Source: JAPOUP01 sp965203605
Lineage (GTDB): Bacteria > Pseudomonadota > Alphaproteobacteria > Rhodobacterales > Rhodobacteraceae
Length of the DNA stretch: 64,000 nucleotides
Reading direction: 5' to 3'
Assembly (NCBI GenBank): GCA_965203605.1
Contig: OZ241902.1
Span: 186,001-250,000 of the forward strand
A program made the translations under genes and the position numbers. The notes under the pieces were generated by a model. It did not search any database and had not been told where the DNA came from. It was given only the letters and a program-made list of their open reading frames with translations. This document shows positions 26,797 to 35,605 of this stretch, in pieces (position 1 is the stretch's first letter; the number at the start of each line of letters is the position of its first letter).

Positions 26797-27402
26797 ATGT
26801 TCTATCGCCCGGAAGAGGGCCATGGCCTACGCCACAATCCGTTCAACGCCACTATAGTACCGCGCCCAATCGGCTGGATCTCGAGCTGCGACAGCAAAGG
26901 TCGTGACAACCTTGCGCCTTACAGTTTTTTCAACGGCGTTGCCTATTCGCCGCCTCAGGTCATGTTCGCGAGCACCTCCGGCAAGCCGGACCGGCCCGAT
27001 GCCAAGGACAGTGTCGCGAACATACGTGAAACTGGCGTGTTCTGCGTCAACATCGTTGAATACGCCAGGCGGGAAGCAATGAACGTGTCCTCCGGCACAT
27101 ACGGGATGGATGTGGATGAATTCATGCTGGCGGGTCTGGACAAGGTGCGATGTGAGACCATTGGATGCCACCGGGTTGCGGAGGCTCCTGCGGCCTTGGA
27201 GTGCAGGCTCACGAAGATCGTGGAACTTCCAGGAAAGGCAAACACGGTTGTGTTTGGTAAGGTTACCGGAATCCATCTACGCGACGATTGTCTGGTCGAT
27301 GGAGTGTTCGATGTGCTGAAATTCAATCCGGTTGGTCGTCTCGGCTACCGGGACTATGCGGTCGTACGTGACCTGTTCAGTCTGGCCAGGCCCGACGATT
27401 GA
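26797..27402 (+). CDS. flavin reductase-like (FMN-binding) protein
   Basis: 201 residues from ATG 26797 (MFYRPEEGHGLRHNPFNA), which has GAAGGA 10 nt upstream; GTG 26764 and ATG 26788 are less well placed. TIVPRPIGWISSCDSKGRDN and LAPYSFFNGVAYSPPQVMFA form the split-barrel flavin-binding signature. It probably reduces or carries FMN for an unidentified partner oxygenase. Nearest downstream gene is mtnP, 90 nt away, and cotranscription is possible. Confidence 0.88.
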   Translation: MFYRPEEGHGLRHNPFNATIVPRPIGWISSCDSKGRDNLAPYSFFNGVAYSPPQVMFASTSGKPDRPDAKDSVANIRETGVFCVNIVEYARREAMNVSSGTYGMDVDEFMLAGLDKVRCETIGCHRVAEAPAALECRLTKIVELPGKANTVVFGKVTGIHLRDDCLVDGVFDVLKFNPVGRLGYRDYAVVRDLFSLARPDD

Positions 27403-27492
27403 GACTGCAGGGCCAGTGAGCGTATTGACACCCATGACCACGACTGCGGTTTGGTGACGGGTGCCGAAGGCGAATTGGCGGAGTGAACGGAA

Positions 27493-28365
27493 ATGGCGGA
27501 AACCGTGATCGGAATTATTGGTGGTTCTGGCGTCTATGCGATCGACGGCTTGGAAAACGCCCGTTGGCGGAAGGTCGACACGCCCTGGGGGACACCTTCC
27601 GATGAGATTCTCACGGGAGTGCTCGACGGAGTGGAAATGGCATTTCTGCCACGCCACGGAAGAGGGCATGTACATTCACCTACATCTGTGCCGTATCGTG
27701 CCAACATTGATGCGATGAAGCGGGTCGGTGTGACTGATGTGGTTAGCGTTTCGGCCTGCGGATCTTTCCGGGAGGAGATGGCGCCCGGGGATTTTGTGAT
27801 CGTCGACCAGTTCATTGACCGCACTTCTGCGCGCGAAAAGTCATTCTTCGGCGAGGGTCTGGTCGCTCATGTCAGCATTGCCCATCCGACCTGCGGACGC
27901 CTTGGCTCGGCATGCCTTTCGGGTGCGCGTTCAGAGGGTATTCGCGTTCACGATGGGGGAACCTATCTGGTGATGGAAGGTCCCCAATTCTCATCGCTCG
28001 CAGAATCAAGGATGTATAGGCAGAGCTGGGGCTGCGACGTGATCGGCATGACGAACATGCCCGAGGCAAAGCTCGCTCGCGAGGCTGAACTCTGTTACGC
28101 ATCGGTTGCCATGATCACGGACTACGACAGCTGGCATCCGGATCATGGGGAGGTTGAAATCAATGACATCATCGGCACGTTGAAAGGAAATGCCGACAAG
28201 GCGCGGGCTCTGGTCAAGCGCCTTCCGGGGTTGCTTGGCGTTAAGCGAAGTCCCTGCAGCGATGGTTGCGACCGTGCATTGGATTTCGCTGTTCTTACGG
28301 AGCCATCAATGCGCGACGTAGGGATGTCGTCCAAGCTAAGCGTCGTCGCGGGGCGCGTTCTCTGA
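27493..28365 (+). CDS. mtnP: S-methyl-5'-thioadenosine phosphorylase
   Basis: 290 residues. It starts MAETVIGIIGGSGVYAIDG, with the family's phosphate site PRHGRGHVHSPTSVPYRANI and the purine/ribose region GTYLVMEGPQFSSLAESRMY. It phosphorolyses methylthioadenosine from polyamine synthesis to adenine and methylthioribose phosphate. Adenine is then salvaged by Apt, whose gene lies 2.1 kb downstream beyond an Mrr/ribbon-helix-helix insertion. Confidence 0.95.
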   Translation: MAETVIGIIGGSGVYAIDGLENARWRKVDTPWGTPSDEILTGVLDGVEMAFLPRHGRGHVHSPTSVPYRANIDAMKRVGVTDVVSVSACGSFREEMAPGDFVIVDQFIDRTSAREKSFFGEGLVAHVSIAHPTCGRLGSACLSGARSEGIRVHDGGTYLVMEGPQFSSLAESRMYRQSWGCDVIGMTNMPEAKLAREAELCYASVAMITDYDSWHPDHGEVEINDIIGTLKGNADKARALVKRLPGLLGVKRSPCSDGCDRALDFAVLTEPSMRDVGMSSKLSVVAGRVL

Positions 28366-28699
28366 CAGATGCGCGCCTGAAAGGCCCGCAGCATCCTCGC
28401 CCGAAAGCATACCTGAGTCGAGTATGGAGTCAGGTTGCCGGGATTGCGAGTGGATTGATCGGTTTCTTGACCAGACCTTGATTTTCAATGGACCTGCGCA
28501 GCGGACTTTCCTGCCCACCTCTGCAGAGCTGTCTCAGGAAGGGCGCTTGGCGTTTTCACACCTTTGGACATTCCTGACCAGCCTTGCTTGATCAGGTTCC
28601 TTCCAAAATTCGCAATGCCTCTTGCCGCATCTGGAGCGTGGCCATCGACTGCAATCATGTCGGATTGGGGGAATGGGTGTCGACAGTCTGAACAGATGG
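28366..28699. other. 334-bp gap downstream of mtnP
   Basis: No coding sequence or repeat recognised on either strand. It separates mtnP from the minus-strand ribbon-helix-helix gene. Confidence 0.4.
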
Positions 28700-28879
28700 T
28701 CAGCGCTCTGCGGTTCCATGCTTCCTGACATACCTTCGTATGAATCGACGGATTTCACGGGCTGCGCTGGTATCCCGCTCTCTGCACAACGTCACGAAGG
28801 CATCGCGTTCCGACTTGTCCAGACGTAGCACCAACTGACTGTTCTTTCCGCCAGATTTTTTCCCGGATTCTCCGCTCAC
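28700..28879 (-). CDS. ribbon-helix-helix (Arc/CopG-like) protein
   Basis: 59 residues from GTG 28879, preceded by GGGAGGGA at good spacing. NSQLVLRLDKSERDAFVTLC gives the beta strand and first helix, and RDTSAAREIRRFIRRYVRKH the second. This is the pattern of small RHH DNA-binding dimers. It lies next to a 7-bp inverted repeat at 28923-28943 in its own upstream region, and is divergent from the Mrr nuclease. It may be an autorepressor or an antitoxin-like regulator of the locus. Confidence 0.65.
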   Translation of the reverse strand: MSGESGKKSGGKNSQLVLRLDKSERDAFVTLCRERDTSAAREIRRFIRRYVRKHGTAER

Positions 28880-28922
28880 GCAGCGGTCCCTCCCATGCCC
28901 GTTGACTGTCGACGGCGGCGCA

Positions 28923-28943
28923 TGTATATACCTGCAATATACA
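28923..28943. promoter_or_regulatory. palindromic operator in the RHH/Mrr divergent region
   Basis: TGTATAT (28923-28929) and ATATACA (28937-28943) are perfect inverted arms separated by 7 nt. The site is 44 nt upstream of the ribbon-helix-helix start. It is a natural autoregulatory site for a dimeric RHH repressor. Confidence 0.5.
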
Positions 28944-28990
28944 GGCCGCAATCAGGAACAGGCGGCATCTGTTTGAGAAAGGGATGGAAA

Positions 28991-29134
28991 ATGACTCTCC
29001 AAACGGCAAGATGCATTCTGGTCGGGGATCGATTGGATAGATCCAGACCCCAGCTGCTCTGGCTTTCCGACTCGTCTCCTTACCGCATTCGCAGGCGGGC
29101 ATGGCGCGGTCTGTGGCTTCCTGGCACTGGATGA
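28991..29134 (+). CDS. possible small ORF upstream of mrr
   Basis: 47 codons reading MTLQTARCILVGDRLDRSRP onward to an Arg-rich tail, with a weak GGGATGGA just before the ATG. No family match; may be non-coding leader of the Mrr transcript. Confidence 0.2.
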   Translation: MTLQTARCILVGDRLDRSRPQLLWLSDSSPYRIRRRAWRGLWLPGTG

Positions 29135-29203
29135 CTCCCGGATGCAGACGGTCCGGATTGCCGTTGGCGTTCCTGGTGTTCGGACACCGGGGAGCATCAT
29201 CTG

Positions 29204-30118
29204 ATGGGTGAAATGGCAAGACGATTCAGGATCGATGCTGAGACAGTTCCAGACCTTCCGGGAATGATGTTGGCCACGGTCGAGGCTCTGAAAGACCTGG
29301 GTGGATCAGCCACGGTGCAGGAACTTGACGAGAAGGTGATTGAACTGGAAGGTGTGACCGAAGCCGAACAGGCTTTCACCATGCCGAACACCAAGAAATC
29401 GCGGGTGGGTTACTACCTTGCCTGGGCGCGCACCTATCTCAAGCGCGGTGGCGCAGTGAACAATTCCTCGCGAGGGGTCTGGGCGCTGACGGCACAGGGC
29501 GAGGCAGTTTCCGACCTCAGTGCGGTCCGAGCGATCCATGATCGGGTAAACCTGGAGAGTCGCGAGCGTTCGCGCCAGAAGGATGTGACCGTCAGGGAAG
29601 CAGATGCGGACACCGTCGACGGGGTCGAAACCATGACCGAGGACGGATCGGCGGAGGACGAAGATTGGAAGTCGGAGCTGTTGGGTGTCCTGGGGAAGAT
29701 GCCCCCTGACAGATTCGAGCGACTGGCCCAGCGCCTCCTCCGTGAGGCGGGTTTCATAAAGGTTGAGGTGCGGGGCAAATCCGGCGACGGTGGGATCGAC
29801 GGTGTCGGCGTGCTGCGCGTGAACCTCGTGTCGTTCCAGGTGTATTTTCAGTGCAAGCGTTGGAAGGGAAGCGTCAGCTCCAAGGAAATCCGAGATTTTC
29901 GAGGTGCGCTTCAAGGGCGCGCGGACAAGGGGTTGTTCATCACCACGGGGCATTTCACCATCCATGCGTCAGACGAGGCCACCCGCGACGGCGCGATTGC
30001 GATTGACCTGATCGACGGTGATAGGCTGTGCGACCTGTTGAAGGAGAACCAACTGGGGGTGGCAACACAGATGATTGAGCGGGTGCGAATTCAGACCGCC
30101 TGGTTCGACGGCATCTGA
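29204..30118 (+). CDS. mrr: Mrr-family type IV restriction endonuclease
   Basis: 304 residues with GGGGAG 9 nt before the ATG. The N-terminal Mrr_N winged-helix domain (VPDLPGMMLATVEALKDLGG to SSRGVWALTAQG, about 15-105) and a C-terminal PD-(D/E)XK nuclease (PPDRFERLAQRLLREAGF, GDGGIDGVGVLRVN, FQCKRWKG: Asp and Q-C-K catalytic residues) are both complete. Mrr proteins cut DNA with foreign methylation. The preceding RHH gene and palindrome suggest regulation. The unit is inserted between mtnP and apt, which normally work together. Confidence 0.9.
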   Translation: MGEMARRFRIDAETVPDLPGMMLATVEALKDLGGSATVQELDEKVIELEGVTEAEQAFTMPNTKKSRVGYYLAWARTYLKRGGAVNNSSRGVWALTAQGEAVSDLSAVRAIHDRVNLESRERSRQKDVTVREADADTVDGVETMTEDGSAEDEDWKSELLGVLGKMPPDRFERLAQRLLREAGFIKVEVRGKSGDGGIDGVGVLRVNLVSFQVYFQCKRWKGSVSSKEIRDFRGALQGRADKGLFITTGHFTIHASDEATRDGAIAIDLIDGDRLCDLLKENQLGVATQMIERVRIQTAWFDGI

Positions 30119-30490
30119 CTGTCCAGTCGTCGATGTCGGCCCGGGCAAGCCATTGACCGGCAGTACTGGGCAAGGTCTTTCCCGACTGAAAGTGGAAGCG
30201 CGAAGTGGGTTAATTTCAGCGGACCATCCGCTTGGATGGGTTCAAATGCTGACGACAGACTCATATTGGACTCCACTGAGATGTGAGTTGGTGCTGAATT
30301 GCCCATGCGCCCTGTTGACATCGGATGCGGCGACAACTCGAATGCCGGGCGTTGATGCAGACAGGACAGCCACCATGGTCGTACTTGGACTTGACCCTGG
30401 CCTGACCAATGCCGGAAGTTATCCCAATATCGATAGCCTGCGATGGCGCATCGATCTTAATGACCTGATATCCAATGTCTTTGTTGGCGG
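30119..30490. other. 372-bp gap between mrr and apt
   Basis: No full gene. A 41-codon frame from ATG 30375 begins with a RuvC-like motif and is listed separately; it ends just inside apt. Confidence 0.4.
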
Positions 30491-30500
30491 ATGCGAATGA
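30375..30500 (+). pseudogene. possible RuvC-like N-terminal fragment
   Basis: The frame starts MVVLGLDPGLTNAGS, closely resembling the first strand of RuvC resolvases (GIDPGLxxxG with the first catalytic Asp), then loses similarity and stops at 30500. Only about 15 residues support it, so chance is a real alternative. Confidence 0.2.
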
Positions 30501-31030
30501 AAGCCGACATCAAGGATTACATCCGCACCATTCCGGATTTCCCGCACCCCGGGATCATGTTTCGCGACGTAACCACTCTGTTCGGCGATGCACGTGGGTT
30601 CCGCATGGCGGTGGACCGGATGGTGCACCCTTATACGGGTTGCAGGATCGACAAGGTCGCAGGGCTGGAGGCACGTGGGTTTATCCTGGGAGGTGCCGTC
30701 GCCCATCAACTCGGTTGCGGCTTCGTTCCGATCCGTAAGCAGGGGAAGTTACCAAGCGCCACGATCCGCGAACACTACTCACTGGAATACGGCGAGTCTG
30801 CGGTTGAGATTCACCAGGACGCCGTGGAAGCCGGTGAAACTGTATTGGTTGTCGATGACCTGTTGGCCACGGGTGGTACCGCGGAAGCTGGGATCAGGCT
30901 GCTCGAGAGGCTGGGTGCCGATATCAGCGGCTGCTCGTTTATCGTTGACCTGCCGGATCTCGGAGGCCGGAGGCGGATAGCTGAACTGGGCCTGGATGTT
31001 CATGCGCTGTGCGAATTCCGGGGATCATGA
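30491..31030 (+). CDS. apt: adenine phosphoribosyltransferase
   Basis: 179 residues. The PRPP-binding motif VLVVDDLLATGGTAEA is at residues 118-133, with GLEARGFILGGAVAHQLG and FVPIRKQGKLPSATI before it. It makes AMP from adenine and PRPP, and would recycle adenine released by MtnP upstream. Start may be ATG 30491 or 30497 (MKADIKDYIRTIPDFP). Confidence 0.95.
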   Translation: MRMKADIKDYIRTIPDFPHPGIMFRDVTTLFGDARGFRMAVDRMVHPYTGCRIDKVAGLEARGFILGGAVAHQLGCGFVPIRKQGKLPSATIREHYSLEYGESAVEIHQDAVEAGETVLVVDDLLATGGTAEAGIRLLERLGADISGCSFIVDLPDLGGRRRIAELGLDVHALCEFRGS

Positions 31031-31072
31031 GCAGTCTTCCATTATACATCACTTCGAGATGGTTCGGGAGGA

Positions 31073-32506
31073 TCAACGTTCGGTCGGGTCAGGCAGCGAA
31101 AGAACAGCCCCCGGATTCATGATTCCCAAGGGGTCCAGGGCGTTCTTGATCGCCCGCATTGCCTCAAGCTTCGCCGGATCGCCATATCGTTCCAGCTCCT
31201 TCACATTGAGCCGCCCGATCCCATGTTCCGCGCTGATCGACCCGTCCAACTCGGCAACGAGATCATATATCGTGCGTCGGATCGCGTCCCTTGCCTTTTG
31301 GGCCACTGCGCTGGCCTGTCCGGTCTCCGCAAACACGTTGTAGTGCAGATTGCCGTCGCCCAGATGACCAAAGCAGTTGATCCGAAAATCGCCCATCTCC
31401 GCAATCAGGGATTCACCACGGGAAATGAACTCGGGGATCGCACCTAATGGTATGGATATGTCATGGCTGGAAACAGCTCCAACAAGCCGGTTCGCTTCAG
31501 GAATGGATTCGCGCACGGCCCAGAACTCCCTCCGCTGCGCTTCGTTCAGCGCGACCAGGCCATCGGTCACCAGTTCAGAGTTGTGGGCCGCTGTGAAGAG
31601 CGTCTCCAGACTGTCCCGTGGATTGCGGTCAGAGGTCAGCCCAAGTTCGATGAGCACCAGCCAGTCCGGCGGATCCGAATACGGAAGGCGCAGTTGCGGA
31701 ATGGTCTCGGCAATGAATCGGAGACCAGTCCCGGAGATGAGTTCAAAGGCCGTCAGTCCGCCGCCTGCGATGTCGCCCGCCATCGAAAGCAATTTAAGGG
31801 CGGCAACCGGATCCGGCACAGTGAGCAATCCGGCCCCTACGGTGGAAGGACGGGGGAATAGCCGGAGGCTTGCCGCCGTGATGACACCAAGCGTACCTTC
31901 CGAACCTACCAGCAGCCCCCTTAGATCATAACCTGTGTTGTCCTTACGCAACCGTTTCAGGCCATGCCATATCATGCCCGATGGCAACACCGCTTCGAGA
32001 CCAAGACACAGTTCCCGTGCCGTACCGTATCGCAGGACGTTTATGCCGCCTGCATTGGTTCCGAGTAAACCGCCAATGCGGGCCGAACCCCCGGAGGCGA
32101 TTGAGAGGGGAAATAGTCGGTCCGCAGCCTCTGCCGCCTCCTGCACCGTCGAGAGAACAGCACCGGCTTCAGCTATGATTATGTTCTCCTTAGGATCGAC
32201 ACTACGGATCGCGGTCATCCGCTGCATTGAGAGAATCAATGGAAGCGGTTCGCCAACAGGGGAGATTTGGCCTCCGACGAGACCGGTACCACCCGCATAG
32301 GGTACGACCGGGATGCCAGCCTCGGATGCGGAGCGGATGACGGTTGCGACCTGATCGGCTGTCTCCGGAGCAACCACAACTCCCGCTTGCCCACGATAGC
32401 GCCCGCGGGGTTCTTCCAGATAGTTCTGGCTTGCTTCACGGAAGGATTCGGAAGGTAGAACCGTCCGGAGACGCGCCACGAAATCGTCGTTGACGGAGTT
32501 CAGCAT
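31073..32506 (-). CDS. FAD-binding D-2-hydroxyacid dehydrogenase (GlcD/D-lactate type)
   Basis: 477 residues. The PCMH FAD domain reads VVVAPETADQVATVIRSASE and VVPYAGGTGLVGGQIS. The C-terminal FAD-oxidase domain carries FGHLGDGNLHYN and the terminal SISAEHGIGRLNVKELERYG. Such enzymes oxidise D-lactate, glycolate or D-2-hydroxyglutarate and pass electrons to quinone or cytochrome. Convergent with apt. Exact substrate cannot be read from sequence. Confidence 0.9.
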   Translation of the reverse strand: MLNSVNDDFVARLRTVLPSESFREASQNYLEEPRGRYRGQAGVVVAPETADQVATVIRSASEAGIPVVPYAGGTGLVGGQISPVGEPLPLILSMQRMTAIRSVDPKENIIIAEAGAVLSTVQEAAEAADRLFPLSIASGGSARIGGLLGTNAGGINVLRYGTARELCLGLEAVLPSGMIWHGLKRLRKDNTGYDLRGLLVGSEGTLGVITAASLRLFPRPSTVGAGLLTVPDPVAALKLLSMAGDIAGGGLTAFELISGTGLRFIAETIPQLRLPYSDPPDWLVLIELGLTSDRNPRDSLETLFTAAHNSELVTDGLVALNEAQRREFWAVRESIPEANRLVGAVSSHDISIPLGAIPEFISRGESLIAEMGDFRINCFGHLGDGNLHYNVFAETGQASAVAQKARDAIRRTIYDLVAELDGSISAEHGIGRLNVKELERYGDPAKLEAMRAIKNALDPLGIMNPGAVLSLPDPTER

Positions 32507-32543
32507 AGAGATGTATCGATCCGCTCAGCAGCCCACGGCGGCG

Positions 32544-33374
32544 CTATTCGTCAAGAAAATTGGGTTGAGTAAGTGGCTCCAACACCACCACTGTCGGGCG
32601 CGATGGAAGAGAGAGTAGCGAGACCACCAATTCGGAGTCTCGCGACCATCGTACATCAAATTCGTCTGACATTTTCTGAACGAAACGTTCGAGTGTTCCG
32701 CGTCCGAACCAATGCATCGGGATTACAATCGAAGACCTGAGGCGTTTCATGATGCGGACCATTGTCTCGGTCGGGACGGTCATTCCCCCGTCGACCGCGG
32801 CCATCACCACGTCGAGTCGACCGATGGACGCATACTGCGCGTCCGTTGGTTCGTGGTGCAGGTGTCCCAAATGGCCGATGCAGAGTCCGGCCGCCTCGAA
32901 AATGAATATGGAGTTCCCGTTCTGTTCCTCTGACCCACCGAAACGACTACGGATGTCGGTCGATACATTGCGTATCAGCATTTCGCCGAGATCCAGATGA
33001 TGCTCCACCCCATCTGGGGTATCTCCCCACCCTTTGAGAACATGCTTGATTCCGGGGTCGGGATGCATCGTCCAATGGGTGGTATGGGCGTGATTCATTG
33101 TCACGACGTCGGGCACGAAACCTGTCCCGCCAAAGTAGCCGGCATAATCGGTAACCGCACCCAAACCTCCTTCGGTCTGGATGAAGAACATGGCGTGATC
33201 GAGATAGATGATTCGGACCGAATTTTCCGGTGGCCGTGACTCGAAACCTGCATTGTGCAGAAACTTGATGCCTGGCGCCGCGTCGGCGATGGCGATGCAG
33301 TGGCTCGGCCGACGGTCCTGCGCTGCGGCGGCAGTCGTGATGAGTACGAGCGCAATGGCGACAAGACGTAGCAT
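32544..33374 (-). CDS. exported MBL-fold metallohydrolase-like protein
   Basis: 276 residues with a signal peptide (MLRLVAIALVLITTAAAAQD). Features of an UlaG-like metallo-beta-lactamase fold are TMNHAHTTHW in place of the HxHxDH motif, CIGHLGHLHHEP, a DVVMAAVDGG segment, and IPMHWFGRG. The first zinc motif is atypical, so hydrolase activity is uncertain. It is 38 nt downstream of the FAD dehydrogenase start, in the same direction. Confidence 0.75.
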   Translation of the reverse strand: MLRLVAIALVLITTAAAAQDRRPSHCIAIADAAPGIKFLHNAGFESRPPENSVRIIYLDHAMFFIQTEGGLGAVTDYAGYFGGTGFVPDVVTMNHAHTTHWTMHPDPGIKHVLKGWGDTPDGVEHHLDLGEMLIRNVSTDIRSRFGGSEEQNGNSIFIFEAAGLCIGHLGHLHHEPTDAQYASIGRLDVVMAAVDGGMTVPTETMVRIMKRLRSSIVIPMHWFGRGTLERFVQKMSDEFDVRWSRDSELVVSLLSLPSRPTVVVLEPLTQPNFLDE

Positions 33375-33521
33375 TGAAACCAGTATTACCTGCTCCTGGC
33401 AGCAATTGATAGACTGGAGTTGTCCATTTGACCAGTCTGGGTGTCGAACTCAGCTTGCCAGTCATTTGCCGCCCGACGTAAGGGCAGGTGATCGTCGACC
33501 GCAAGGGATGGGAAACTCAGA

Positions 33522-34399
33522 ATGGCTCGCATAGCCTTCATTGGAATGGGACAGGCAGGATCCGCGCGGGTTTCCGGTTGGGGAAAGGGTGTCCACGAAG
33601 TTACGGCATTTGACCGAAAGACGAACTGCCGGGAATCACGCCCAGAGGTGTTGGTCCGATATGCTGACTTGGGGGTGGAAGGCTGCGAAAGCTATGAGCG
33701 TGCGCTGGCAGGGGCTCGTCTGGTCATGTCGGTTGTAACCTCTGATAAGGCCGTAAATGCAGCAACGGCCGCTCATCTCGATCAAGGTGCGTATTTCTGT
33801 GACCTCAATTCCTGCGCCCCATCGTCCAAACGGATATCGGCCGACAGGGTTCATCGCGCTGGTGCATGTTACGTGGATGTCGCTGTGCTGTCGCCAGTCT
33901 ACCCGGCCCTGAAACTGGTGCCGTTGCTGCTGTCCGGACCGTATGCGGAAGATGTGGCTCCAGAACTGGAGGTGTTGCCGATGAATCTCCAAGTGATTGG
34001 GGGGCGGAGTTGGCAAGGCGTCGGCCATAAAGATGGTGCGTTCGGTATCGGTGAAAGGGCTGGGGGCACTGACAGCGGAGTTCTTTCTGGCGGTCGAGGC
34101 GGCTGGTATTGCTGACGAGGTTTTGCCGACACTTGGTCTGAATTATCCAGACTTCGGTTGGGAACGGCAGGGCTTCTACAGTTTCGAACGTGCATTGACG
34201 CATGGCGCCCGCAGAGCGGCTGAGATGGAGGAAGTCAGGAAGACGCTGGATGACCTTGGGTCTACCGGTAGGAGTGACCACTGCGGCAGTTGAATGGGAG
34301 GCACTGCTGTCCAAGGCGCCGGAGGAACCAACGTCAAATGCTGATAAAGAGGACGTCGTGGGACTGGCAGCCAGGCTGCTGCCCCACATCAGGAATTGA
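33522..34399 (+). pseudogene. NAD-binding 6-phosphogluconate-dehydrogenase-like (DUF1932) protein, two frameshifts
   Basis: The N-terminal Rossmann motif MARIAFIGMGQAGSARVSGW and LVMSVVTSDKA are in the first frame. At a six-G run (33999-34004) the frame changes to GVGKASAIKMVRSVSVKGLG and NYPDFGWERQGFY; near 34258-34263 it changes again to LPVGVTTAAVEWEALL and ends at 34399. Each shift equals one extra base. Combined, the parts make a complete member of this dehydrogenase family (about 290 residues). Recently inactivated, or two sequencing insertions. Confidence 0.8.
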
Positions 34400-34534
34400 G
34401 TTCTCCTTGCGACGAGTATCGATTTCGGGACCGGGAATGATCTCTGCAAGAGGTCGCTAGGCCCAGGATTCCGATACATCCGGACCATTTTGGAGCCGAA
34501 TGAGAGAACTTTCACTCCTCGGCAGGGACCCGAC

Positions 34535-35605
34535 TTAAGTGCGGACGCACGTCACATCGCCAGTTGCCGCACCAACTGCGTCTGCAACATTCGCAAACCC
34601 ATCCCTTGCAAGCAGGTCATCCAGCCCATGTGCAATATCTGCGGAGAGCGAAATTCCTGCATAGGTCATTGCCGTATAGAACTGGACAGCTGTAGCCCCC
34701 GCCAGTATCTTGGCATAGGCGTCCTTTGCGTTACTGATTCCGCCTACGCCCACGAGTGGAATGCGACTGCCAATCAATCGGTGGAACTGGGCAAGGACTT
34801 GCGTTGATCGATTGAATAGAGGGATTCCCGATAGGCCACCTGATTCGGATTGGTGCCGACTCCTGAGATCCTCACGAGTGACTGTGGTGTTGGTAGCGAC
34901 TATGGCGTGAACCCCGCAGGCGACAGCGACTTCGGCGACCTCAGCGATGGAATTTTCGGCTAGGTCAGGTGAAATCTTCAGGAAGATCGGGACCGGCTGG
35001 GGGAGGTGGGCTTGCGCTTCCATCACATCGGCAAGCAGTACGCCCAGCGCCTCCTTGACCTGGAGGTCGCGAAGATGCTCGGTGTTTGGCGAAGATACGT
35101 TTATGGTGGCAAAGTCCACAAATGGTCCACAGCGGCGTAGGACGGCAACGAAATCAGCGGCGCGGTCGACGCTGTCCGCATTTGCGCCAAGATTGAGGCC
35201 GACAGGGATTCCCATCGGTCGCCTGGCGAGGCGCTCGCCAATCGCTTCCATGCCGTCATTGTTGAATCCGAACCGGTTGATCACGGCCCGATCCTCCTCG
35301 AGACGGAACAGTCTTGGGCGCGGATTTCCGAACTGCGGCTTGGGAGTGGCCGCACCGACCTCCACGAATCCAAATCCCGTGCGCATCAGGGGAGGTATTG
35401 CAGTGGCGTTCTTGTCAAGGCCTGCGGCCAGCCCGACAGGATTGGGAAGCGAGAGTCCCGCAAGAATGGTTGTGAGCCGTGGAGAAGTTACGGGCCCCGG
35501 TGTCGGTGACAAACCCGCCCTGAGTGCGCGTAAGGCCAATTCATGGGCGGTTTCCGGATCGAGACGACGCAGAACAGCGAGACCTAGGCGCTCGAGTGGA
35601 TTCAT
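34535..35605 (-). CDS. pyrD: dihydroorotate dehydrogenase (quinone), class 2
   Basis: 356 residues from ATG 35605 (MNPLERLGLAVLRRLDPETA), overlapping the preceding stop by ATGA. GLAAGLDKNATAIPPLMRTG and FGFVEVGAATPKPQ form the FMN barrel start, and NVSSPNTEHLRDLQ carries the class 2 catalytic serine. IPLVGVGGISNAKDAYAKI binds FMN phosphate. The membrane-binding N-terminal helix pair marks the quinone-linked form. It oxidises dihydroorotate in pyrimidine synthesis. Confidence 0.95.
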   Translation of the reverse strand: MNPLERLGLAVLRRLDPETAHELALRALRAGLSPTPGPVTSPRLTTILAGLSLPNPVGLAAGLDKNATAIPPLMRTGFGFVEVGAATPKPQFGNPRPRLFRLEEDRAVINRFGFNNDGMEAIGERLARRPMGIPVGLNLGANADSVDRAADFVAVLRRCGPFVDFATINVSSPNTEHLRDLQVKEALGVLLADVMEAQAHLPQPVPIFLKISPDLAENSIAEVAEVAVACGVHAIVATNTTVTREDLRSRHQSESGGLSGIPLFNRSTQVLAQFHRLIGSRIPLVGVGGISNAKDAYAKILAGATAVQFYTAMTYAGISLSADIAHGLDDLLARDGFANVADAVGAATGDVTCVRT

